From Betaproteobacteria bacterium (lineage in GTDB: Bacteria; Pseudomonadota; Gammaproteobacteria; Burkholderiales; SG8-39), in assembly GCA_004298385.1 (NCBI GenBank), contig SCTX01000163.1, positions 1 through 37,923 of the forward strand: 37,923 nt of DNA, written 5' to 3'. The position numbers and the translations under genes are program-made. Below, piece after piece: positions 1 through 6,455 of this stretch. The notes beneath the pieces are model-generated. The model worked only from the letters and a program-made list of their open reading frames with translations. It did no database searches and was not told the origin of the DNA. Within the stretch, counting starts at the first letter, position 1. Each line of letters starts with the position of its first letter.

Positions 1-369
1 CAATTTGTAATCTCCCCCAAAATTCTCCGCACTTTTTCGAAGTACGCGATATTGTTTTGTGAAGAAATCCACAGGGTTATCCACAGATTCTGTGGATAAG
101 GTTTTGACATCACGATGATGAGCGTGATGAGCGGCCACTCATGATCGGCCGCGTGCCCGGCACTGCTTAGATCATCTGAACGCCAGGACAGCCGCAATCG
201 CTGCCAACACCCGCGTGTCGCTTCCCTGGTAGATACTTCGCCACCAAACCGCGCAGATCATTATCCCCTACAATAGTACCAACCGGCGCCGTTCGGGTTG
301 CAGCGCCGAGCCGTATGCCGTTTGCTTACGATTCTCCGTTTAATTGCAGCACAATCTAAAGGATTCATG
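1..369. other. Non-coding left edge with a DnaA-box cluster
   Basis: I see no gene before the DUF1993 start at 370. The stretch holds the DnaA-box cluster at 65-99, a short inverted repeat (GCGGCC at 131-136 with GGCCGC at 147-152), and otherwise unremarkable sequence. The window edge cuts whatever lies to the left, so an origin or a gene start just outside cannot be excluded. Confidence 0.6.
65..99. promoter_or_regulatory. DnaA-box cluster (two perfect boxes in inverted orientation plus one weak box)
   Basis: TTATCCACA lies at 77-85 and its complement TGTGGATAA at 91-99. Together they form a 23-bp palindrome broken only at its central base. A weaker box, AAATCCACA, lies at 65-73 (7 of 9 matches to the DnaA consensus). 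Closely packed boxes of this kind occur at bacterial replication origins and at DnaA-controlled promoters. No dnaA, dnaN or rpmH is visible here, so the role is open. Confidence 0.6.
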
Positions 370-876
370 ATGGCAATATCCATGTACCAGATATCCGTTC
401 CGGTTTTCGTCAAGACCCTAGCCAATCTTGCCGCGATTTTGGACAAAGCCGCGGCCTTCGCCGCAGCCAAGAAAGTCGATCCGTCGGTGCTGCTCGCCTA
501 TCGCCTCGCGCCGGACATGTTCAACCTGACGCGCCAGGTGCAAATCGCGGCGGACCACGCCAAACGCGCACCCGCCCGGCTTGCCGGCATCGAGCCTCCG
601 GTGTACGAAGACAATGAAGCCAGCTTCGCCGACCTCAAGGCCAGGATCGACAAGACCATCACCTTCATCAATACCCTAAAGCAGGGGCAGATCGAAGGCT
701 CGGAGGCGCGCGAGATCACGCTGAAAATCGGCGGCGTCAGCCAAACCCTCACCGGCCAGACCTATCTCCTGCACAATGCGCTGCCGAATTTCTTTTTCCA
801 CGTCACTGCTGCGTACGCGATCCTGCGCCACTGCGGGGTGGACATCGGGAAGAAAGATTTCATCGGCCAGATCTAG
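370..876 (+). CDS. DUF1993 family protein
   Basis: This is a 168-residue soluble protein of the DUF1993 family; no biochemical function is known to me. It begins MAISMYQISVPVFVKTLANL, the usual N-terminus of the family, and its length fits. An ATG nine codons' worth upstream is not needed: there are two adjacent ATGs at 367 and 370, and AAGGA at 359-363 sits six bases before the second, so I prefer 370. The frame stays open further upstream to 298, but those residues do not look like the family. The gene stands alone and converges on the dioxygenase gene that ends at 916. Family members look like helical bundles related to DinB/YfiT-like proteins, but I see no clear metal-site signature here. 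Confidence 0.8.
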   Translation: MAISMYQISVPVFVKTLANLAAILDKAAAFAAAKKVDPSVLLAYRLAPDMFNLTRQVQIAADHAKRAPARLAGIEPPVYEDNEASFADLKARIDKTITFINTLKQGQIEGSEAREITLKIGGVSQTLTGQTYLLHNALPNFFFHVTAAYAILRHCGVDIGKKDFIGQI

Positions 877-878
877 AG

Positions 879-907
879 CTCATTACGAAATGAGGGCATG
901 CACCCTC
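879..907. terminator. Possible weak stem-loops between convergent genes
   Basis: CTCATT (879-884) pairs with AATGAG (889-894) across a 4-base loop, and GAGGG (892-896) pairs with CCCTC (903-907). The two hairpins are mutually exclusive. They lie in the 39-base gap between convergent genes, but neither has a good T-tract, so a terminator role is only suggested by position. Confidence 0.25.
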
Positions 908-915
908 TTGCTCCC

Positions 916-1755
916 CTAAGTCAGGGGCCGTTTAGCTAATTCTGAAACGGTCTCTTGGCTTGCGGGCATCCCTGCCGCCGCGCTCAGCATACCTAGAGAA
1001 CCGGCCTCGTATCCGTCCACTATGCAAGCCATGGTCTCGCCTTCGGCCTGCAGCGCCGCGATGTAGAGCAAGGGCAGGTAGTGCTCGGGCGTAGGCACCG
1101 ACAGGCGCGCGTCCTCGCCCATGCGTTCGAATTCGATCAGCGCCTGGTGGTTGCCGCAGGCGAGCGCAGCGCGCACCATCTCGTTGAACCGATTGGCCCA
1201 ATCGAAGGCTGGCGCGTCTTCACCGCGCTGCATCAGCATCAGGTTGTGCACCACGTTTCCGCTGCCGACGATTAGCACGCCTTCGTCGCGCAGCGGCGCC
1301 AACTGCCTGCCGAGCTCGTAATGAAACCGGGCCGGCCTGGTGCCGTCCATGCTCAACTGCACCACGGGTATGCCGGCATCGGGATAGGCATGCGCCAGCA
1401 CCGACCAGGTGCCGTGGTCCAGGCCCCAGGACTGGTCGAGCTGCACCGGTATCGGCGCGAGCAGGTCGCGCACGCGCGCGGCGAGCACCGGGTCGCCCGG
1501 CGCGGGGTACTCGACGTCGAACAGCGCCTGGGGAAAGCCGCCAAAATCATGGATCGTCTTCGGTTTTGCCGTCGCCGTCACCGCCGTGCCGCGCGTGAAC
1601 CAATGCGCGGAGATTGCCAAGATCGCTTTGGGCTTGGGCACGTTTGTGCCAAGATTGCGCCAGGCCTCGGTGTACCGGTTGCGGGCCAGCGTGTTCATCG
1701 GGCTGCCGTGGCCAAAAAAAATGACCGGCATGCGTGCTTTGCTTGCGCTGCTCAT
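916..1755 (-). CDS. ygiD: 4,5-DOPA extradiol dioxygenase-like protein (LigB superfamily)
   Basis: This 279-residue protein belongs to the class III extradiol dioxygenases (LigB fold), YgiD/DodA branch, which open catechol rings such as L-DOPA using a divalent metal. The N-terminal motif FFGHGSPM places a ligand histidine at residue 16. Further conserved histidines are H51 (ISAHW), H114 (LDHGTW), H170 (NVVHN) and H225 (PEHYLPLL). Length fits the family (about 260-280). The start at 1755 has AGAAGGG seven bases upstream, better than the internal Met9. It is a single-gene unit. The physiological substrate in a bacterium that makes no betalains is unknown; ring-opening of DOPA is the activity known for the E. 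coli homologue. Confidence 0.85.
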   Translation of the reverse strand: MSSASKARMPVIFFGHGSPMNTLARNRYTEAWRNLGTNVPKPKAILAISAHWFTRGTAVTATAKPKTIHDFGGFPQALFDVEYPAPGDPVLAARVRDLLAPIPVQLDQSWGLDHGTWSVLAHAYPDAGIPVVQLSMDGTRPARFHYELGRQLAPLRDEGVLIVGSGNVVHNLMLMQRGEDAPAFDWANRFNEMVRAALACGNHQALIEFERMGEDARLSVPTPEHYLPLLYIAALQAEGETMACIVDGYEAGSLGMLSAAAGMPASQETVSELAKRPLT

Positions 1756-1855
1756 TGGAATTGCCCTTCTTGCTTAGGCCTCGCGTATGCCGACGAACGG
1801 GTACGGGCCAATTGCCAAATGAATCATACCGGCTCGCGGCGACTGTTTCACTATT

Positions 1856-3181
1856 TCAGCGCGCCCCCTGGTCGCCGCGCCCGGCGCGTAGCTCCTGGCT
1901 GCGCCCGAGCGCGAGGGCGAGAACCAGCCATACTCCTGTCACGGGCACGCTTGCCAGGGAGATCGTCGACAGTTCCAACCCAGCCCCGCGCAGCACCGCG
2001 AACAGCCAGCCGCTCAGCGCATCGGCGCCGCGGAACACGACGATGTCGATCACGTTCTTCGCCTTGTATTTCTCCTCGCGTTCGAGCACCGTAAACAAGA
2101 CTTCCCGCGCCGGATTCGAGATGGCGAAGTTGGTGGTCCGCTGGATCGCCTGAAACGCGACCACCACGAACAGCACGGGCGTGAAGGCCAGCGCCAGAAA
2201 ACCGAGGCCGAATATCAGCGGCAGGGCCGCAGCCGCGCGCCCGACGCCGAAACGGCCGATCAGCCGCCCCGTCGCGAAGAACTGAACGATGATCGTCAAC
2301 AAACCGATGGAGAGGTCGATGGCGGCAAAAATGCGCGTGCGCACCGCCGGGTCATCGGAGGCCGCCGCAACGATGTTCGCCTGCTGGAAATAAAGAAACG
2401 TTCCGGCCAGGGACAGCAACGATACCCATAGCGCGATCCCCGCGAGATAAGGCGAGCGCAGTGCCATAGCGATGCCGGCAAGCCAGCCGCCGCCCAGCGC
2501 CGCTGACACCGGACGCGTGCCTAGCGCGGGCGCCGCACTCGCGGCGGTCGGCGCGTTTGCGCTTGGCGCTGTCGCCGACTCCAGGCGGTGCGCGCACAGC
2601 ACGGCCAGTTCCAAAAACATCGCCGCAACGAACAGCAGATTGACCGGGCCGAGCGGCGCCGCCAGCCCCACCGTCAATGCCGGGCCGAGCAGCGCGCCCG
2701 CGGAACCGCCGGCGGCAATGAAACCGAACAGCCGCTTGCCCTGCTCGCTCGCGAACAGGTCGGCCATGAACGACCAGAACACCGACACCGCGAACAGGTT
2801 GAACACGCTGATCCAGACGAAAAACACGCGCGCGACGTGAACCTTGCCGACATCGAACGTCAGCAGCAACCAGAAGATCGCGAGGTTGGCGACGAAAAAC
2901 TGGTAAACGAGCGGAATGAAGCGCCGGCGCGGCAAGCGCGCGACCAGCGCGCCGAACACCGGTACCGCGGCCAGCATCACGATAAAAGTCGCGGTGAACA
3001 GCCACTGCAGGTTGCGCACTCCGCCAGCAATCCCCATTTCGTCGCGCAGGGGCCGCAGCACGTAGTAGCCGGCGAGCAGGCAGAAGAAATAGGCGAACGA
3101 CCAAAGCAGCGCCCGCATCTCGCCCGGACGCGCCGCAACCACGCGCCCCAGCCAGCGTTCGGCAAGCGCTTCGTTCACCAT
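1856..3181 (-). CDS. MFS transporter, Npt (NTP/NDP exchange)-like
   Basis: This is a polytopic inner-membrane protein of about 441 residues with roughly a dozen hydrophobic segments. The N-terminal segment YYVLRPLRDEMGIAGG resembles the free-living relatives of the ATP/ADP translocase (Npt/TLC) branch of the major facilitator superfamily, and the loop LARLPRRRFIPL fits the family pattern. The substrate cannot be read from sequence; nucleotide exchange is known only for intracellular relatives. The frame is open to 3367 upstream, but those extra residues are low-complexity and overlap the next gene, so I take the ATG at 3181 (GTG at 3178 is equally possible). AGGGG lies just upstream. It lies 58 bases after the Tat-exported oxidoreductase gene on the same strand. 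Confidence 0.7.
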   Translation of the reverse strand: MVNEALAERWLGRVVAARPGEMRALLWSFAYFFCLLAGYYVLRPLRDEMGIAGGVRNLQWLFTATFIVMLAAVPVFGALVARLPRRRFIPLVYQFFVANLAIFWLLLTFDVGKVHVARVFFVWISVFNLFAVSVFWSFMADLFASEQGKRLFGFIAAGGSAGALLGPALTVGLAAPLGPVNLLFVAAMFLELAVLCAHRLESATAPSANAPTAASAAPALGTRPVSAALGGGWLAGIAMALRSPYLAGIALWVSLLSLAGTFLYFQQANIVAAASDDPAVRTRIFAAIDLSIGLLTIIVQFFATGRLIGRFGVGRAAAALPLIFGLGFLALAFTPVLFVVVAFQAIQRTTNFAISNPAREVLFTVLEREEKYKAKNVIDIVVFRGADALSGWLFAVLRGAGLELSTISLASVPVTGVWLVLALALGRSQELRAGRGDQGAR

Positions 3182-3239
3182 CGCCCCTGCCGAATCGTCC
3201 GGTGTCCGGTCTCGCTTACGGCGCGATGCAATAGGATCA

Positions 3240-3995
3240 CTACGATCTGATGCCGAGTACTTGGCGCACCTCCGCCGCAGTCCTAGGCCTGCCGAAAATC
3301 GGCGTGCCGTAGTCGAAATCTTTCGCCCGGACCAGGCCTCCGACCACGACCGGCTCAAAGCCGGCATCCTGAACCAGGCGCACGGCGACCTGCAGTGCCG
3401 CCGCGTCGTCGGCGGCCAGCGGGATGCCGAGCCGCTCTCCGGCGCGATGCGCTTCGCTTTTCATGCTGGTGTAGCCAACGCAGTTGAAGGCGCGCACCAA
3501 GCGCGCGCCAGGCAAGAATTGCGGCGATGCAATTCCGGTTCCTTTCGCCCCGGCCTCGATCGCCATGTCGCCGTCGCGCCTCGGTATCGGATTGCAAGCG
3601 TCGAGCACGATCTTGCCTTTAAGGGCATCGCCCAGATCGCGGCCCACCTGCGGCAGCGCGGCGTAAGGCACTGCGATGAACAGTACTTCGCCGAACGCGC
3701 CCGCCTCCCTGGTCGTTCCGGCGCCGGCGCCGGCCCCGAGGCGCGCCGCCAGCGCTTTATCGTGTACGAGGTCGAGCGAGGAGAACATCACCGCGTGCCC
3801 GGCTTTGACCCAGAGCTCGCCGACCGTGCCCCCGACCCGGCCCGATCCGATAACCCCGATTTTCATTTTTCCGGCGGCCTCCCCCGCGCCGCGCGCTGCG
3901 AGCGGCAGCCCGCCCAGGCCGAGGCTCGCCGCGGCGGCCCCGGCGGCCCGGAGCAATCGGCGGCGGCTTGGTTTCATAACATCCTTCGTTTTCAT
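3240..3995 (-). CDS. Tat-exported NADP-binding oxidoreductase (F420-dependent NADP reductase-like fold)
   Basis: This 251-residue protein starts with a twin-arginine signal (SRRRLLRAAG at residues 10-19, then an alanine-rich hydrophobic stretch and a likely cleavage after LAARGAG). It continues with a Rossmann domain opening KIGVIGSGRVGGTVG (GxGxxG, residues 45-59). The mature part resembles the NADP oxidoreductase, coenzyme F420-dependent family (FNO-like). LVRAFNCVGYTSM matches the substrate side of that family, which in bacteria without F420 often has unknown substrates. The start is well supported: GGAG lies seven bases before the ATG at 3995. A cytoplasmic-type nucleotide-binding enzyme with a Tat signal is odd; the cofactor would be loaded before export. 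Confidence 0.75.
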   Translation of the reverse strand: MKTKDVMKPSRRRLLRAAGAAAASLGLGGLPLAARGAGEAAGKMKIGVIGSGRVGGTVGELWVKAGHAVMFSSLDLVHDKALAARLGAGAGAGTTREAGAFGEVLFIAVPYAALPQVGRDLGDALKGKIVLDACNPIPRRDGDMAIEAGAKGTGIASPQFLPGARLVRAFNCVGYTSMKSEAHRAGERLGIPLAADDAAALQVAVRLVQDAGFEPVVVGGLVRAKDFDYGTPIFGRPRTAAEVRQVLGIRS

Positions 3996-4148
3996 GAGAG
4001 ATCTCCAGAACAGAGTGGTTCATGCCATAAATCAGACGGCGCAAACCGTAGCCATCATTGTAGGAGATAAGCGCGGCTTTCTCCTAGTTGTAGCAGCACC
4101 CTCGCGAAACCACTCCGCCCGCTACACCCCGATGAATCCTGCGAACAC

Positions 4149-4170
4149 TGTCACTTTGCAAAACGTGACA
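4149..4170. promoter_or_regulatory. Inverted-repeat operator overlapping the -35 box
   Basis: TGTCAC (4149-4154) and GTGACA (4165-4170) form a perfect 6-bp inverted repeat with a 10-bp spacer, which itself contains the palindrome TTTGCAAA (4155-4162). The right arm is also the -35 hexamer of the promoter below, so a bound protein would block RNA polymerase. The regulator is unknown. Confidence 0.5.
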
Positions 4171-4192
4171 AATCATTTTTTTTTGTTATAAT
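4165..4192 (+). promoter_or_regulatory. Sigma70-type promoter for the 62-aa/DUF302 gene pair
   Basis: The -35 GTGACA (4165-4170) and the perfect -10 TATAAT (4187-4192) are 16 bases apart. Transcription would start near 4199, leaving a leader of about 200 bases before the first gene at 4403. Confidence 0.65.
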
Positions 4193-4402
4193 TCAATAAC
4201 CTTATCCATCTTGCCCAATCGGTGTAGCGGTGTAGCGTCAATGTGGAATGCGTGCCTGAGACAGCGCTGATTAAGTCTGTGGCGCAATCAGAGCTTTCTC
4301 TGACTCGGGTGATTCAAGAGGAGCTGAGTGAGAACAAGAGGGGTTGCACGCCTTCAATAAGCGCCTGGTTCAAACCATACGCAAACGGAGAGGTAAATAA
4401 AG

Positions 4403-4591
4403 ATGAATGTGATTTGGCGTTTTTACATGGACGGCGGCCATCGCTGGAACTGGCAGCAGATTGGCGCAGGCCAGGCAATCGTGGCGGAATCGTCCAAGGG
4501 TTACAGCAATTACGAAGCATGCCTGGCCAATGCAAAGGATCGGGGTTACGTCTTTCTCCCGGCCCAGGGCAAACGCGCTCGAGCACGATAG
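4403..4591 (+). CDS. Small conserved hypothetical protein (62 aa)
   Basis: This 62-residue protein is rich in aromatic residues at the start (MNVIWRFYMDGGHRWNWQQI) and has the pattern of short bacterial proteins that follow a strand-strand-helix plan: RWNWQ, then an AESSKGYSNYEACLANAKDRGY helix. I do not recognise a functional family. The start is well supported by GGAGAGGT about eight bases upstream. It lies 3 bases before the DUF302 gene, so the two are very likely co-transcribed from the promoter at 4165-4192. Confidence 0.65.
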   Translation: MNVIWRFYMDGGHRWNWQQIGAGQAIVAESSKGYSNYEACLANAKDRGYVFLPAQGKRARAR

Positions 4592-4594
4592 ACC

Positions 4595-4987
4595 ATGGAA
4601 AACCGTTATGGTTTTGGCAAGTGCGTGTCCATGAGCTACGATGAAGCGATGACCAAGGTCGTTGCAGAACTGGAGAAGGAAGGCTTCGGCGTATTGACGG
4701 AAATCGACGTTGCCGGCACCTTGAAAAAGAAGCTCGGTCACGACATGCCCCCCTACCGCATACTCGGCGCCTGCAACCCTTCGTTTGCCAGGCGCGCCCT
4801 TGCGGCGGAGCCGAGCATAGGCCTGCTCCTGCCCTGTAATGTCGTGGTTCGCCAGGATGAGGCCGGCACGGTGCAGGTGGAATTTCTCGACCCTGGACTG
4901 ATGGGTCAACTGACCGGCAACCGCGATGTCGGCCCGATTGGCAACGACGTGCGCGAAAAACTACAGAGGGTGATGCGCGCGCTCTGA
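4595..4987 (+). CDS. DUF302 domain protein
   Basis: This is a 130-residue single-domain DUF302 protein. Family hallmarks are the opening YGFGKCVSMSYDEAMTKVVA, GVLTEIDVAGTLKKKLG and PYRILGACNPSFARRAL (the conserved G-A-C-N-P segment), followed by the strand GLLLPCNVVV. DUF302 proteins are widespread in sulfur and redox contexts, but no activity is established that I can name. There is no signal peptide, so it is likely cytoplasmic. It follows the 62-residue gene by 3 bases with no promoter of its own, so it is the second gene of a small operon. Confidence 0.85.
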   Translation: MENRYGFGKCVSMSYDEAMTKVVAELEKEGFGVLTEIDVAGTLKKKLGHDMPPYRILGACNPSFARRALAAEPSIGLLLPCNVVVRQDEAGTVQVEFLDPGLMGQLTGNRDVGPIGNDVREKLQRVMRAL

Positions 4988-5190
4988 GCGGACGCGAACG
5001 GCCGGACGCGGCAAACGCGCAACTGGATCGGCGTCAGGCCGAACGCGGTAGGACGAAGAACATGCCCGCTACCGATTCGACTGTTGCCCGTAGACGGTCG
5101 CCTATGTCGCCTGGTGAAGCGCGTTCGCGCCGAGCGTAACGGCTGCCGCTGAGATCGCGCCGCAATCCGGCAAGCTCAGCCGCGCCATCA

Positions 5191-5204
5191 TTGATCTGAA
5201 TCAA
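5191..5204. promoter_or_regulatory. Perfect FNR/ANR box upstream of the cytochrome gene
   Basis: TTGATCTGAATCAA matches the FNR consensus TTGATNNNNATCAA at every defined base. Its centre (5197.5) is 41.5 bases upstream of the start expected from the -10 at 5227-5232, the class II activator position. This predicts induction when oxygen is low. Confidence 0.8.
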
Positions 5205-5226
5205 AATGCGGCACGCCGGGAAGGGG

Positions 5227-5232
5227 TACAAA
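5227..5232 (+). promoter_or_regulatory. -10 element of the FNR-dependent cytochrome promoter
   Basis: TACAAA (4 of 6 matches to TATAAT) lies exactly 22 bases after the FNR box. That is the spacing expected when FNR replaces a -35 element. Transcription would start near 5239. Confidence 0.6.
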
Positions 5233-5265
5233 TTAAAGCGCCCTCAACAAACGGAGGAGCACACC

Positions 5266-5868
5266 ATGAAATCCTTCAATGCAAGCCTCGCAGTTCTGGG
5301 ACATGCCCTCATTCTTCTCGCCCTCAGTTCGGGCACCGTGACCGCCCAGGCCACGAAGGGGACGGACAACGCGACAAGCGTCGGAAGCCCGGCAACGCGT
5401 GTAGTCGAGCGCGAGGTGATTCCGGGTGCGGACCGGATGACCAGCGCGGAGCGCGACGCCTATCGCCATCGCATGGCTGTGGCCGCCACACCGGAAGAGA
5501 AAGCCAAAATCCGCGCCGAGTATGCGAAAACACCGGACAAACCGGCGCCGGTGCAACCGCTGACCGGAGACCCGCTAAGAGGCGCCGTGCTGCACCGGGG
5601 ATGTTTTTCGTGTCACGGCATCGAGCGCTATGTGGCGCCGGTAACGTACGCCGCAGCCGGTTTTATCGATTCGGTGCTGCGCGCGAGCGGGCTTTCCGAT
5701 TTGCCGCCCGCCGAACCAACGCGGTTCAGGGGAAAGATCAAGTCGATGACGGAGTTGCGCGCAGGAGTGAACCGGCGCAACGACTATCTCAACCCGAAAA
5801 TGACGCCTCAGGAAATCGAGGACGTCATTGCCTATCTGAACGTCACCTACTACAACTTCCCGCATTGA
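5266..5868 (+). CDS. Periplasmic monohaem c-type cytochrome
   Basis: This 200-residue secreted protein has a signal peptide at residues 1-28 (hydrophobic LAVLGHALILLALSS, cleavage likely after TAQA). A charged helical segment follows at about 55-90 (MTSAERDAYRHRMAVAATPEEKAKIRAEY), then a cytochrome c domain with the haem motif C113-F-S-C116-H117 and a C-terminal helix (TPQEIEDVIAYLNVTYY) typical of class I cytochromes. Met179 or Met161 could be the distal iron ligand. The start at 5266 is set by GGAGGA seven bases upstream; the frame is open to 5206, but that start would lie inside the promoter. Upstream sits a perfect FNR box with class II spacing, so expression should rise under oxygen limitation. 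The redox partner is unknown. Confidence 0.8.
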   Translation: MKSFNASLAVLGHALILLALSSGTVTAQATKGTDNATSVGSPATRVVEREVIPGADRMTSAERDAYRHRMAVAATPEEKAKIRAEYAKTPDKPAPVQPLTGDPLRGAVLHRGCFSCHGIERYVAPVTYAAAGFIDSVLRASGLSDLPPAEPTRFRGKIKSMTELRAGVNRRNDYLNPKMTPQEIEDVIAYLNVTYYNFPH

Positions 5869-5994
5869 TCAGCGCACGTGGGTGCGGCTGCGCTACGCGC
5901 GGCAGATCGTCCTTAGCTGTTACGGCCACGTCGAATTTCCGCGCACCGGTCTGGCAGTTCCGCCACGAGCCGCCGGTTCATAGCGGCGAGATAT

Positions 5995-6071
5995 TGGGGT
6001 GGCTGATGGGACTCGAACCCACGACGACCGGAATCACAATCCGGGACTCTACCAACTGAGCTACAGCCACC
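5995..6071 (-). tRNA. tRNA-His (GTG)
   Basis: On the minus strand it folds as a full cloverleaf. The acceptor GTGGCTG pairs with CAGCCAC, the anticodon loop reads ATTGTGATT, the T-loop is GGTTCGAGTCC, and CCA is encoded. An extra 5' G opposite discriminator C, the hallmark of tRNA-His, is present at 6071. It is the last of three tRNAs in the operon. Confidence 0.95.
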
Positions 6072-6083
6072 ATTGATCGGTTC

Positions 6084-6160
6084 TGGCGTGCCCGGCGGGA
6101 ATCGAACCCACAACCCCCAGCTTAGAAGGCTGGTGCTCTATCCGGTTGAGCTACGGGCAC
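6084..6160 (-). tRNA. tRNA-Arg (TCT)
   Basis: A minus-strand cloverleaf with acceptor GTGCCCG/CGGGCAC, anticodon loop CCTTCTAAG (anticodon TCT, reading AGA/AGG), T-loop GGTTCGATTCC and encoded CCA. It lies 12 bases upstream of tRNA-His in the same transcript. Confidence 0.95.
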
Positions 6161-6215
6161 CCCCATCGGGCAACGCAATACATACCCGCACTTGGCGTAG
6201 CGGCGGGTAACAAAT

Positions 6216-6292
6216 TGGTCGGGGTGGAGAGATTTGAACTCCCGACATCCTGGTCCCAAACCAGGCGCGCTACCAGGCTGCGCTACACCCCG
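6216..6292 (-). tRNA. tRNA-Pro (TGG)
   Basis: A minus-strand cloverleaf with acceptor CGGGGTG/CACCCCG, anticodon loop GTTTGGGAC (anticodon TGG), T-loop AGTTCAAATCT and encoded CCA. It is the first tRNA of the operon, only a few bases after the predicted transcription start. Confidence 0.95.
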
Positions 6293-6303
6293 AGCGGACG
6301 CGT

Positions 6304-6332
6304 ATGATACTCTGGCCCTCCTCGGCGGTCAA
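6304..6332 (-). promoter_or_regulatory. Promoter of the tRNA Pro-Arg-His operon
   Basis: On the minus strand TTGACC (6332-6327) and TATCAT (6309-6304) are 17 bases apart. The sequence after the -10 is ACGCGTCC, a GC-rich discriminator of the kind found at stable-RNA promoters that respond to ppGpp and DksA. The leader before tRNA-Pro would be about five bases. Confidence 0.75.
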
Positions 6333-6336
6333 CGCG

Positions 6337-6367
6337 GAACGCGGTGGCTGTCGCAGAACGCGGTGGC
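6337..6367. repeat. 12-bp direct repeat between the tRNA operon and dksA
   Basis: GAACGCGGTGGC occurs at 6337-6348 and 6356-6367, 19 bases apart start to start. It sits between the divergent tRNA and dksA promoters. Confidence 0.6.
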
Positions 6368-6391
6368 GCAGAACTGGAAAAGATAATAGAC

Positions 6392-6420
6392 TTGCTCCCC
6401 GCTTGGATTTCTGCTATTAA
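6392..6420 (+). promoter_or_regulatory. Candidate dksA promoter
   Basis: TTGCTC (6392-6397) and TATTAA (6415-6420) are 17 bases apart, giving a start near 6427 and a leader of about 30 bases. The -35 is weak. Confidence 0.4.
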
Positions 6421-6455
6421 AGCGCCTTCGTTTTTGGAACTGAGAGTGGTTCGAT

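Larger units (their letters stand above)
4120..4237. repeat. Three copies of a 9-bp motif GGTGTAGCG flanking the promoter
   Basis: GGTGTAGCG occurs at 4221-4229 and again at 4229-4237 (tandem, 8-bp period, sharing one base). Its inverted copy CGCTACACC lies at 4120-4128, on the other side of the promoter at 4165-4192. This arrangement could be protein-binding sites or chance. Confidence 0.5.
3996..4402. other. Regulatory region between divergent genes
   Basis: This gap has no convincing gene. It holds the 9-bp repeats at 4120-4237, the operator and promoter at 4149-4192, and about 200 bases of presumed leader. A frame opening with GTG at 4243 stays open to 4644, running through the next two starts, and ATG at 4241 opens a 9-residue peptide. 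Neither has a clear ribosome-binding site. Confidence 0.5.

Noticed and set aside
4243-4644. A 133-codon frame starting with GTG in the promoter leader
   Set aside because: The first 50 or so residues look protein-like, but the frame runs through two better-supported genes and has no ribosome-binding site. A shorter real peptide cannot be ruled out.
5913-6113. A frame covering the tRNA-His and tRNA-Arg region
   Set aside because: The bases are fully explained by tRNA genes.
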